From Bacillota bacterium (GTDB lineage: Bacteria; Bacillota; Clostridia; Christensenellales; CAG-138), in NCBI GenBank assembly GCA_023426265.1, contig JAFABA010000001.1, forward strand, positions 1-9,057: a stretch of DNA of 9,057 bases. The letters run 5' to 3'. Each line of letters starts with the position of its first letter. The stretch's first letter is position 1. This document shows, one piece after another, positions 1 through 6,276 of this stretch. The position numbers were made by a program, and so were the translations under genes. The notes beneath the pieces are model-generated. The model did not search any database. It saw nothing but the letters and a program-made list of their open reading frames with translations, and was not told the origin of the DNA.

Positions 1-1386
1 TTAAAACTCCGTCTTCGCCAGCACGTAAGCGGGAAGCTCGGAGATGGGCAGGCGGATCTGCTGCATCGTATCTCTATCGCGCACGGTGACGGTATCGTCT
101 TCGAGCGTATCAAAGTCCACGGTAACGCACATGGGGGTGCCGATTTCGTCCTGCCTGCGGTACCGGCGGCCGATCGCGCCGCTTTCGTCATAATCCACCA
201 TGCAGTGCTTCGCAAGCTTCGCATACACTTCCTGCGCCTTCTCGCCAAGCTTCTTCTGCAGCGGCAATATGGCGACCTTGTAGGGCGCAAGCGCGGGATG
301 CAGGTGCAGCACGGTGCGAACATCCCCGCCTTCGAGCGTTTCCTCATCGTAGGCGTCGCACAGGAAGGCGAGCGCCACGCGGTCGGCGCCGAGCGCCGGT
401 TCCACGCAGTAGGGGACGTATTTTTTCTGGTTGTCGAACGGGTCCACATACTCCATGTTTTCGCCGGAGTGCTTGGCGTGCTGCTTCAAGTCAAAGTCTG
501 TACGGTCCGCAATGCCCCACAGCTCGCCCCAGCCGAACGGGAAGAGGAACTCGATATCCGTGGTGCCCTTGGAGTAATGGGAGAGTTCTTCCTTTTCATG
601 CTCTCTCAGCCGCATACTTTCTTCCTTTATGCCAAGGGAAAGCAGCCAGTTTTTGCAGAAGTTCTTCCAGTATTCGTACCATTCCAAATCCGTGCCCGGC
701 TCGCAGAAGAACTCCAGCTCCATCTGCTCGAATTCACGCAGGCGGAATATGAAGTTGCCCGGCGTGATTTCGTTGCGGAAGGACTTGCCCACCTGCGCGA
801 TGCCGAAGGGGATCTTCCTGCGCGTGGTACGCTGGATGTTCTTGAAGTTGACGAACATGCCCTGCGCGGTCTCGGGCCGGAGGTAGATTTCGGTGGAACT
901 GTCCTCCGTAACGCCCTGGAATGTCTTGAACATCAGGTTGAATTTGCGGATGGAGGTGAACTCCGACTTTCCGCATTCGGGGCAGGAAATGCCCTGCTTC
1001 TGGATGTACTCTTCCATCTGCGCGTTGTTCCAGCCATCCGGCCGGACGTCAAGGTTATGCTCATGTGCGTAGTCTTCAATAAGCTTATCCGCGCGGAAAC
1101 GCGCCTTGCAGGCCTTGCAGTCCATCAGCGGGTCGGAAAAACCGCCCACGTGGCCGGAAGCCACCCAGACCTGCGGGTTCATTAAGATTGCCGCATCTAA
1201 GCCCACGTTGTAGGGGCTTTCCTGCACAAACTTGCGCCACCAGGCACGCTTGACGTTGTTCTTGAACTCCACGCCCAGCGGGCCGTAGTCCCACGCGTTG
1301 GCTAAGCCCCCGTAGATCTCGGAGCCGGGGAATATGAACCCGCGGTTCTTGCACAGCGCCACGATTTTTTCCATGGTCTTTTCCAT
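1..1386 (-). CDS. glyS: Glycyl-tRNA synthetase (dimeric, single-chain type)
   Basis: This class II aminoacyl-tRNA synthetase charges tRNA-Gly with glycine using ATP in the cytoplasm. The 461-residue protein is the alpha2 type that Firmicutes share with archaea and eukaryotes, not the alpha2beta2 enzyme. The N-terminus reads IFPGSEIYGG...ANAWDYGPLG (18-37), with the catalytic core following. Two CxxC pairs (C90/C93 and C135/C138) look like a zinc site. Motif 2 is around FRNEITPGNFIFRLREFEQM (203-222) and motif 3 around GADRVALAFL (333-342). The anticodon-binding domain runs from about 368 to the end. The reading frame extends 24 codons further upstream, but the ATG at 1384-1386 is preceded by a perfect AGGAGG with 5-nt spacing and begins a normal family N-terminus, so I chose it. 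A T-box leader upstream indicates control by tRNA charging. Confidence 0.97.
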   Translation of the reverse strand: MEKTMEKIVALCKNRGFIFPGSEIYGGLANAWDYGPLGVEFKNNVKRAWWRKFVQESPYNVGLDAAILMNPQVWVASGHVGGFSDPLMDCKACKARFRADKLIEDYAHEHNLDVRPDGWNNAQMEEYIQKQGISCPECGKSEFTSIRKFNLMFKTFQGVTEDSSTEIYLRPETAQGMFVNFKNIQRTTRRKIPFGIAQVGKSFRNEITPGNFIFRLREFEQMELEFFCEPGTDLEWYEYWKNFCKNWLLSLGIKEESMRLREHEKEELSHYSKGTTDIEFLFPFGWGELWGIADRTDFDLKQHAKHSGENMEYVDPFDNQKKYVPYCVEPALGADRVALAFLCDAYDEETLEGGDVRTVLHLHPALAPYKVAILPLQKKLGEKAQEVYAKLAKHCMVDYDESGAIGRRYRRQDEIGTPMCVTVDFDTLEDDTVTVRDRDTMQQIRLPISELPAYVLAKTEF

Positions 1387-1391
1387 ATGTT

Positions 1392-1397
1392 CCTCCT
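1392..1397 (-). promoter_or_regulatory. Ribosome binding site deciding the glyS start
   Basis: AGGAGG on the minus strand, followed by AACAT and then the ATG at 1384-1386. It decides for the shorter 461-residue protein over the in-frame ATG 24 codons upstream. Confidence 0.85.
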
Positions 1398-1429
1398 GTA
1401 TGATTGATTTCATAGTTTTTAACCACAGT

Positions 1430-1608
1430 TGCCCAAGTGGATGCAGGGATCTTCTCACTTAGGGGGTGCGGGGGATCGCAATCCACCGCCAGCTTCCAAT
1501 CCGATTTGGCGGCGTGTACGTCAAATCGGTGGAAGGACATGCCGCCATGAGCGCATTCCAACCTTGAGAAACTCACTGAAAATGCCCGAAGGGTATTTTT
1601 AGTGACAT
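1430..1608. repeat. Spacer rich in inverted repeats between T-box terminator and glyS
   Basis: About 220 nt separate the T-box terminator from the glyS start, and most of it can fold. One dyad has arms at 1573-1587 and 1591-1605 (TCACTGAAAATGCCC / GGGTATTTTTAGTGA). Read on the plus strand it pairs at all 15 positions with two G-U wobbles; on the minus strand the same two positions are A-C mismatches. A second dyad has arms at 1493-1508 and 1522-1535, with CCGATTTG / CAAATCGG as its perfect core and CTTCCA / TGGAAG outside it. A weaker pair is GTGGAT (1437-1442) and ATCCAC (1481-1486). No convincing gene lies here. It may be a small inserted palindromic element or simply a structured leader. 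Confidence 0.5.
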
Positions 1609-1646
1609 AAAAAAATTGCCCAGTCCCAACAAAGGGACGAGGCAAT
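1609..1646 (-). terminator. T-box attenuator terminator
   Basis: On the minus strand ATTGCC (1641-1646) pairs with GGCAAT (1615-1620), with an inner GTCCC/GGGAC stem (1634-1638 with 1623-1627), followed by a U-run at 1609-1614. It lies directly after the T-box sequence, so antitermination and termination are alternatives. Confidence 0.88.
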
Positions 1647-1804
1647 GCTCGCGGTTCCACCCTTTTTGGCGGCAGAGCCGCCCACCTTAATAGAAAACCG
1701 GCTCCGGGGCGCCAGGCGCGTATTCTACCACCGGGCTTGCACCCTCCCCGGCTCGCTGATGCAGTACTTTCGCGCGTATTCCCATCTACGCCGTATGCTT
1801 TTCT
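1609..1804 (-). ncRNA. T-box leader (tRNA-sensing riboswitch) of glyS
   Basis: A cis-acting leader that reads through into the gene when uncharged tRNA binds. The T-box sequence AGGGTGGAACCGCG lies at 1650-1663 (minus) and overlaps the terminator stem region, as expected. Stem I can be drawn from about 1792 to 1708: a GGCG/CGCC base, a K-turn-like GATGG/CTGG, a GCG/CGC helix, then an internal loop with AAAGTA on one side and GAATAC (1720-1725) on the other. The distal helix is CCGGG...GGTGCAAGCCCGG. A GC-rich hairpin (GGCGGC/GCCGCC) precedes the T-box. The T-box bulge UGGA would pair with a UCCA acceptor end, which fits tRNA-Gly (U73). The triplet after GAA in the specifier position reads UAC rather than a glycine codon; see findings. 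The fold was made by hand. Confidence 0.9.
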
Positions 1805-1810
1805 TAGAAT

Positions 1811-1840
1811 AGTATGCGCAAGATTGGGGTTGTTTGTCAA
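1811..1840 (-). promoter_or_regulatory. Promoter of the glyS T-box transcript
   Basis: On the minus strand a perfect -35 TTGACA (1835-1840) is followed by an 18-nt spacer and CATACT (1811-1816); TACTAT two bases further on is an alternative -10. Transcription would start near 1804, just ahead of stem I. Confidence 0.6.
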
Positions 1841-1880
1841 GGTGTCATGCCCATTTATTGCATAAAAAGGTGCGTTTGAG

Positions 1881-1898
1881 CCCGCAAATCCCGCAAAT
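1881..1898. repeat. Two tandem copies of a 9-bp unit
   Basis: CCCGCAAAT occurs twice head to tail (1881-1889, 1890-1898) in the region between the divergent glyS and NlpC/P60 genes, about 40 bp upstream of the glyS -35. No function can be assigned from sequence; it could be a chance or slippage repeat. Confidence 0.5.
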
Positions 1899-1963
1899 AA
1901 CGCTCGCAGGGCGAGGAAACGGCCTAAAATTATGAATAGGGCATAAACAAATGCACGGCGCAA

Positions 1964-1992
1964 TTGCCTCCTGTCGAAAAAAAGGATAGAAT
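1964..1992 (+). promoter_or_regulatory. Promoter for the NlpC/P60 gene
   Basis: TTGCCT (1964-1969), a 17-nt spacer and TAGAAT (1987-1992) form a good vegetative-type promoter about 60 nt ahead of the start codon. It is divergent from the glyS promoter. Confidence 0.5.
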
Positions 1993-2043
1993 GGATTTCA
2001 GGAATACCCATATGCAATACAGGCAATATTCATGATTGATATA

Positions 2044-2050
2044 AAGGAGG
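2044..2050 (+). promoter_or_regulatory. Ribosome binding site deciding the NlpC/P60 start
   Basis: AAGGAGG followed by 5 nt (GACGC) and ATG at 2056. It rules out the in-frame ATG at 2032, which lies upstream of this site. Confidence 0.85.
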
Positions 2051-2055
2051 GACGC

Positions 2056-3261
2056 ATGGCTGTCAGACGACGCAGACACATCCGTCTGAACCCAGTGAAA
2101 CGCACCCGGTACCGTGTGGCGCGCGCGCTTGCGTTACTGATACTCCGCATACGCAACGCTCTTTCGGCGCTCCGGCCCGCGGGCCGCGTGACGGCGGGCG
2201 TGGTGACGGCAGGCGTGGTTGTGGGCGCGATACTTCTGATCGCTTCGCCCGGCAAGACCGCCTCCGCCAACAAGGAAGCGCCGCCTGCGCCCATTGTGCT
2301 TGCAAGCGATTCCGTCAATACCGGAGCGGATACGCAAAGTATGGTGCTGGAGCTTCCGACGACAACGCCCGAACCTACCCTGGAACCGACGCCAATCCCC
2401 ACGCCTACGCCCGACCCTTCGCTTTATGAAGGCGTCCCGGACAGCGAAGCCGTCACCGACCTGCAAAACCGGTTGATGCACCTTGGGTATCTCGATATCG
2501 ACGAACCCACGCAGCACTTCGGCCCCGCTACCAAGGACGCCGTGAAGCGCTTCCAGCGCCAGCATAGTTTGGAGCAGGACGGCTACGCAGGGGCGCAGAC
2601 ATTGGCGCTCATTTATTCCGATGAAGCGCAGAAATATACGCTGCTCGAAGGCACAAGCGGCACGGACGTGGACAACTTCCAGCGCCAGTTAAAGTCGCTC
2701 GGCTACCTTTCCAAAACCACGGGCTATTACGGCACGGAAACCATAGAGGCCGTCAAAGCCTTCCAGAAGGAAAACGGCCTGCATGCGGACGGCAAGGCCG
2801 GGCAAAAGACGTTTGACATGATCAACTCCGACGACGCCAAGCAGAGCCCGAACATGGCCAAGGAAGCGCGGCGCAAGGCCAACATCGACACCATGATCGA
2901 GACGGCCAAAAAGCAGCTGGGCGATAAGTACATACTCGGCAACGAAGGACCGAACACGTTCGACTGCTCCGGCCTCGTGTATTACTGCCTTAAGGAGGCT
3001 GGCTCCAACCGCAGAAGGCTCAACGCGGCGGGTTACTCCAACGTGAGCGACTGGGAAAAGATCACAAGCTACAGTAACCTCAAAAAGGGCGACCTGATAT
3101 TCTTCTACAATGACGGAAAGACCAAGGTCGGCCACGTGGGCATCTACATCGGCAACGGCGAGATGGTGGACGCTTCCTCCGCCAACGGCAAGGTGGTGCG
3201 CCGCTCGGCCACAACCTCCTACTGGAAGAGCCACTTCGTCTGCGCACGGAGGCCCTGGTAA
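2056..3261 (+). CDS. Membrane-anchored NlpC/P60 peptidoglycan hydrolase with two peptidoglycan-binding repeats
   Basis: Predicted cell-wall endopeptidase of 401 residues acting outside the membrane, where this family cleaves peptide stems of peptidoglycan. A very basic N-terminus (about 1-44) leads into one hydrophobic segment (about 45-63), then a Thr/Pro-rich linker (about 101-122). Two PG_binding_1-type repeats follow: about 131-190 (LQNRLMHLGYL...FGPATKDAVKRFQ) and about 203-260 (FQRQLKSLGYL...YGTETIEAVKAFQ). The C-terminal NlpC/P60 domain (about 275-401) has the nucleophile C304 in FDCSGLV and H360 in GHVGIYIG. The usual third polar residue, 12 positions later, is D372 in MVDAS, where many relatives have His. 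The gene appears to be a single-gene transcript with its own promoter and hairpins downstream. The exact bond cut and physiological role (growth, separation or remodelling) are not visible. Confidence 0.93.
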   Translation: MAVRRRRHIRLNPVKRTRYRVARALALLILRIRNALSALRPAGRVTAGVVTAGVVVGAILLIASPGKTASANKEAPPAPIVLASDSVNTGADTQSMVLELPTTTPEPTLEPTPIPTPTPDPSLYEGVPDSEAVTDLQNRLMHLGYLDIDEPTQHFGPATKDAVKRFQRQHSLEQDGYAGAQTLALIYSDEAQKYTLLEGTSGTDVDNFQRQLKSLGYLSKTTGYYGTETIEAVKAFQKENGLHADGKAGQKTFDMINSDDAKQSPNMAKEARRKANIDTMIETAKKQLGDKYILGNEGPNTFDCSGLVYYCLKEAGSNRRRLNAAGYSNVSDWEKITSYSNLKKGDLIFFYNDGKTKVGHVGIYIGNGEMVDASSANGKVVRRSATTSYWKSHFVCARRPW

Positions 3262-3272
3262 TAGAAACAGAA

Positions 3273-3296
3273 GCGGCGGGAGGGCACTCCCGCCGC
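3273..3296 (+). terminator. GC-rich hairpin after the NlpC/P60 gene
   Basis: A perfect 10-bp stem GCGGCGGGAG (3273-3282) / CTCCCGCCGC (3287-3296) with a 4-nt loop starts 12 nt after the stop codon. There is no U-run after it, so it may protect the mRNA end or slow polymerase rather than terminate alone. Confidence 0.55.
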
Positions 3297-3324
3297 ATTC
3301 CTGCCTGATTACGTTCTAAGCCCT

Positions 3325-3364
3325 GAAAAGGACGGGTGCGCATACTGCGCCTGCCGTCCTTTTC
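3325..3364 (+). terminator. Rho-independent terminator candidate
   Basis: GAAAAGGACGG (3325-3335) pairs perfectly with CCGTCCTTTTC (3354-3364), and an inner GCGC/GCGC pair can extend it. The U-run is part of the 3' arm. It separates the NlpC/P60 gene from the oxidoreductase gene. Confidence 0.65.
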
Positions 3365-3377
3365 AAAAGCAAAATTT

Positions 3378-3395
3378 CAGGGAAGTATTTCCCTG
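3378..3395. promoter_or_regulatory. Operator-like dyad ahead of the oxidoreductase gene
   Basis: A perfect 7-bp dyad CAGGGAA (3378-3384) / TTCCCTG (3389-3395) with a 4-nt centre lies 41 nt before the start codon. A weak -10 candidate TATTAA (3399-3404) follows immediately, with a poor -35 (TTCAGG, 3376-3381) 17 nt upstream, so the dyad would fill the promoter spacer. Confidence 0.35.
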
Positions 3396-3435
3396 CGATA
3401 TTAACGCTTTCCAGTACAGGAAAGGAGGAGCTGTT

Positions 3436-4311
3436 ATGTCCGCAATCGCTTTTATCGGCACGGGCATTATGGGCGCAGCCATGGCGGGCCACCTGTTGGA
3501 CGCGGGGCATGCGCTCTTTGTGTATAACCGAACCCGCGAAAAGGCACAGCCGCTTCTGAATAGAGGCGCCGTCTGGAAGGATACTCCGGCGGATTGTGTA
3601 AAAGAGGCCGAATTCGCCATCACCATGGTCGGCTATCCCCATGATGTGGAGGAAACATATTTCGGCGCACAGGGACTGTTTTCTGCCGCCGGACCCGGTA
3701 CGGTGCTGATCGATATGACCACCAGCAGCCCAAAGCTCGCAAAGCGCATCTATGAGGAAGCAAAAAAACGCGGGCTGTCCGCTCTGGACGCGCCCGTTTC
3801 CGGCGGGGATATGGGCGCAAAAAACGCCACGCTCGCCATTATGGCGGGCGGGGATGAAAAAGCGTTCGAGCGCGCGCTGCCGCTTTTATGCTGCATGGGC
3901 AAGACCGTTTCCCGCATCGGCGGGGCAGGCGCGGGGCAGCACACCAAAATGGCGAACCAGATCGCCGTGGCGGGCGCGGCCGCAGGCGTAAGCGAGGCCA
4001 TTTCCTACGCGAAGGCGGCAGGTCTTAATGCCGAGGCTGTGGTAAAAGCCATCAGCGGCGGGGCGGCTTCGAGCTTCCAGCTTGCGAACAACGGGCCGAA
4101 GATGCTGCAGAAAGATGACGCGCCGGGTTTCTATATCAAGCATTTTGTCAAGGATATGAATATCGCGCTCGAAGAAGCGCGGGACGTTGATTTGATGCTG
4201 CCCATGCTCTCCACCGTCGCCGCCATGTATGAGGATTTATGCGAGCGCGGGTTTCAGGACCTTGGCACACAGGCGCTGATACGGTATTATAAGAACGCAG
4301 ACAACGGATAA
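3436..4311 (+). CDS. NAD(P)-dependent beta-hydroxyacid dehydrogenase (3-hydroxyisobutyrate dehydrogenase family)
   Basis: Predicted cytoplasmic oxidoreductase of 291 residues, full length for the family, which interconverts beta-hydroxyacids and semialdehydes (3-hydroxyisobutyrate, tartronate semialdehyde, glyoxylate or succinic semialdehyde in different members). The N-terminal Rossmann fold has the dinucleotide motif GTGIMG (8-13). NRT at 31-33 after the second strand is a pattern usually linked with NADP(H). The substrate signature DAPVSGG is at 118-124. K171 in GQHTKMANQ is the catalytic lysine, and FVKDMNIALEEA (237-248) is the usual C-terminal helix motif. AAGGAGG at 3422-3428 lies 7 nt before the ATG. 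It is followed 48 nt later by the beta-propeller gene with no terminator between, so the two may be cotranscribed. The true substrate cannot be read from the sequence. Confidence 0.92.
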   Translation: MSAIAFIGTGIMGAAMAGHLLDAGHALFVYNRTREKAQPLLNRGAVWKDTPADCVKEAEFAITMVGYPHDVEETYFGAQGLFSAAGPGTVLIDMTTSSPKLAKRIYEEAKKRGLSALDAPVSGGDMGAKNATLAIMAGGDEKAFERALPLLCCMGKTVSRIGGAGAGQHTKMANQIAVAGAAAGVSEAISYAKAAGLNAEAVVKAISGGAASSFQLANNGPKMLQKDDAPGFYIKHFVKDMNIALEEARDVDLMLPMLSTVAAMYEDLCERGFQDLGTQALIRYYKNADNG

Positions 4312-4359
4312 CGATGGGACAACCTTCCATATTATCCGCGCCATAAGGAGGAACCGCAC

Positions 4360-6207
4360 ATGAGAAGAAGCCGCAGGGGGCGGCAGCTCCGCCGCAGCCA
4401 CACCGTAAACTGGAAACGGTTTTTGCTGTTTATTATCATGATCTGCGCCATCGTCGCGATCGTGTTGATCGGCATTCAGCTTTTAAGCGACGGGAAAGGC
4501 CCGCTTGACAGCGTGCTCCCCATCAACACGCCCGCACCGTCCCCCGGGGAAACGCTGCCCGAAGAGTCGCCCACGGCCACGCCCGAACCCACGCTTGCAC
4601 CCGATCTTTCCATAGAGCCGGTGGCGGAAGCGAACCCAAGTAACTTCGGGTTCTCAACGGGCTTAATGATCGAGGAGAAGGAGACCGATACGTTTGACCG
4701 CGGGGAAGACATGCGTTTCGGGGACGACAAGGCCTATACCACGCTGCCCGGCCTCATCACGTTCGGCGGCAACAATTACCGAAATACATTCACCTACGGC
4801 ACACAGACGGTGAAAGAAAATTCGCTTACCCGCATATGGGAAAAGGAAATTGGTTCGCTCAACACCTCCATGGGTACCTGGACGGGCACCGGCTGGACGG
4901 GCATGCCCCTGATTGTGGAATGGCCCGCAGAGACCCGCAAGGTACTGGGCGTGTATGACAAGTTCAAGAACAAGGACAACTTCGTGGAAGTCATCTACTG
5001 CACAATGGACGGCCACATCTACTTTTTAGAGCTTGAAACCGGCGAACCCACGCGCGACCCGATCAACCTCGGCGTGGTCACCAAGGGTACGGCCTCGCTC
5101 GACCCGCGCGGCTATCCCCTGTTGTACACCGGCCAGGGCATCACCAGCTCTGAGGACGGCGTTACCGGCGCATGGTTCCGTATCATCGACCTCATACAGA
5201 ACAAGGTAGTCTGGAAGTTTGGCGGCAAGGACCCGTTCTCCTACCGCGGCTGGCAGGCGTATGATTCAAGCCCCCTCGTGAACGCCGCGACGGATACCAT
5301 AATCGCCCCCGGCGAGAACGGCGTATTTAACACGTTTAAGCTCAACTCCAGCTTTGATCCCGCCGCGGGCACCGTTTCCGTCAATCCCGGCCCGCGGCAG
5401 AAATACCGCTACAAGGGCGACGGCTACGGCTTTGCGGATGAAAGCGACAAACGCTGGCCGGGCATTGAAAACTCCGTAGCCGTGTTCCACAACTACGCAT
5501 TCTTTACCGACAACGGCGGAAGGCTCCAGTGCCTGGACCTCAACACCCTGAAGCTCCTGTACGTGGTGGACGTTACGGACGACAGCGATACCTCCATCGT
5601 CATTGAAGAGGACGTCAAGAACCAGACCTTCTACCTCTATACCGCAAATGAGGTGGATAAGCAGCCCGGCGCGAAAGCCGCGGGCGGGGGCAAAAGCTAC
5701 CACCGCAAGATAGACGGGCGTACCGGAAAAATTATCTGGGAAAAAGAATGGGAGGCACGGTATGGCAACACCTCCAGCAACGGCGGAACGCTGACGACGC
5801 CGCATGTAGGCCATGGCAACATCAGCGACCTTGTGATTTACAACGCCACGCTCGTGCCCGTGACCTATACGGAGAACGGCGAAACGAAGACCGGCAACGG
5901 CGGAAGGCTGATCGCCTACAACAAGGAAACGGGCGAGGAGGTGTGGCGCTATGAGCAATACCGGGATTTCTGGAGTTCGCCCGTCGTCATCTACGATGAA
6001 AACGAGAACGCCTATGTGCTTCAGTGCGACCGCAACGGCATGATGCGGATGTTCGACGCGCGTACCGGCGAGGTATTGAACGAGATCGACATGGGCTCCC
6101 GCATCGAAAGCACGCCCGCCGTATTCGGCAATACCCTGGTGGTAGGCACCCGCGGCGTGGCCGGTTCCGGCGAAGCGCCGAAAATTCTCGGCATTAAGAT
6201 CGGGTAA
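4360..6207 (+). CDS. Membrane-anchored PQQ-type beta-propeller protein
   Basis: A 615-residue protein predicted to be anchored in the membrane with its bulk outside. It has a basic N-terminus (1-20), one strong transmembrane segment (about 21-43), a Thr/Pro-rich linker (about 53-82), and then a long repeat domain (about 130-615). The repeats resemble PQQ/quinoprotein-type blades: DGHIYFLELETGEP (217-230), WFRIIDLIQNKVVWKF (272-287), GGRLQCLDLNTLKLL (386-400), RKIDGRTGKIIWEKEW (449-464), GGRLIAYNKETGEEVWRY (514-531) and GMMRMFDARTGEVL (560-573). I see no heme-binding CxxCH and cannot assign PQQ binding, so it may be a non-catalytic scaffold or ligand-binding propeller. AAGGAGG (4345-4351) lies 8 nt before the ATG. 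Its anchor and linker resemble those of the NlpC/P60 protein, which suggests a cell-surface role. Function unknown. Confidence 0.88.
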   Translation: MRRSRRGRQLRRSHTVNWKRFLLFIIMICAIVAIVLIGIQLLSDGKGPLDSVLPINTPAPSPGETLPEESPTATPEPTLAPDLSIEPVAEANPSNFGFSTGLMIEEKETDTFDRGEDMRFGDDKAYTTLPGLITFGGNNYRNTFTYGTQTVKENSLTRIWEKEIGSLNTSMGTWTGTGWTGMPLIVEWPAETRKVLGVYDKFKNKDNFVEVIYCTMDGHIYFLELETGEPTRDPINLGVVTKGTASLDPRGYPLLYTGQGITSSEDGVTGAWFRIIDLIQNKVVWKFGGKDPFSYRGWQAYDSSPLVNAATDTIIAPGENGVFNTFKLNSSFDPAAGTVSVNPGPRQKYRYKGDGYGFADESDKRWPGIENSVAVFHNYAFFTDNGGRLQCLDLNTLKLLYVVDVTDDSDTSIVIEEDVKNQTFYLYTANEVDKQPGAKAAGGGKSYHRKIDGRTGKIIWEKEWEARYGNTSSNGGTLTTPHVGHGNISDLVIYNATLVPVTYTENGETKTGNGGRLIAYNKETGEEVWRYEQYRDFWSSPVVIYDENENAYVLQCDRNGMMRMFDARTGEVLNEIDMGSRIESTPAVFGNTLVVGTRGVAGSGEAPKILGIKIG

Positions 6208-6219
6208 CGAAGAACTGAA

Positions 6220-6251
6220 TAAAAGAAAACCCCTTAAGGGGTTTTCTTTTA
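6220..6251. terminator. Two-way rho-independent terminator
   Basis: A 32-bp perfect palindrome whose half is TAAAAGAAAACCCCTT. Either strand gives a CCCC/GGGG stem followed by a U-rich tract. It ends the plus-strand propeller gene 12 nt after its stop and the minus-strand HAD gene 25 nt after its stop, so it serves both converging transcripts. Confidence 0.92.
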
Positions 6252-6276
6252 AATAAGCGCGAAAAGGCCGCCTCTT

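Noticed and set aside
205..1185. Long plus-strand reading frame (326 codons) opposite glyS
   Set aside because: It is the antisense shadow of a clearly conserved synthetase in GC-rich DNA, with no ribosome site and no recognisable domain.
1881..1898. Tandem 9-bp repeat as a possible CRISPR or iteron
   Set aside because: Only two short adjacent copies with no spacers, no cas genes and no replication gene nearby.
1085..2026. Minus-strand frame of 313 codons covering the T-box leader and the start of glyS
   Set aside because: It runs through the T-box, its terminator and then glyS in a different frame, with a low-complexity translation. The RNA structure explains the region.
1998..2565. Minus-strand frames overlapping the NlpC/P60 N-terminus
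   Set aside because: Their Ser/Thr/Val- and Arg-rich translations mirror the Thr/Pro-linker and basic region of the real gene on the other strand.
5266..5958. Minus-strand frame of 230 codons opposite the propeller gene
   Set aside because: Antisense shadow of a gene with clear repeats and a good ribosome site; no domain of its own.
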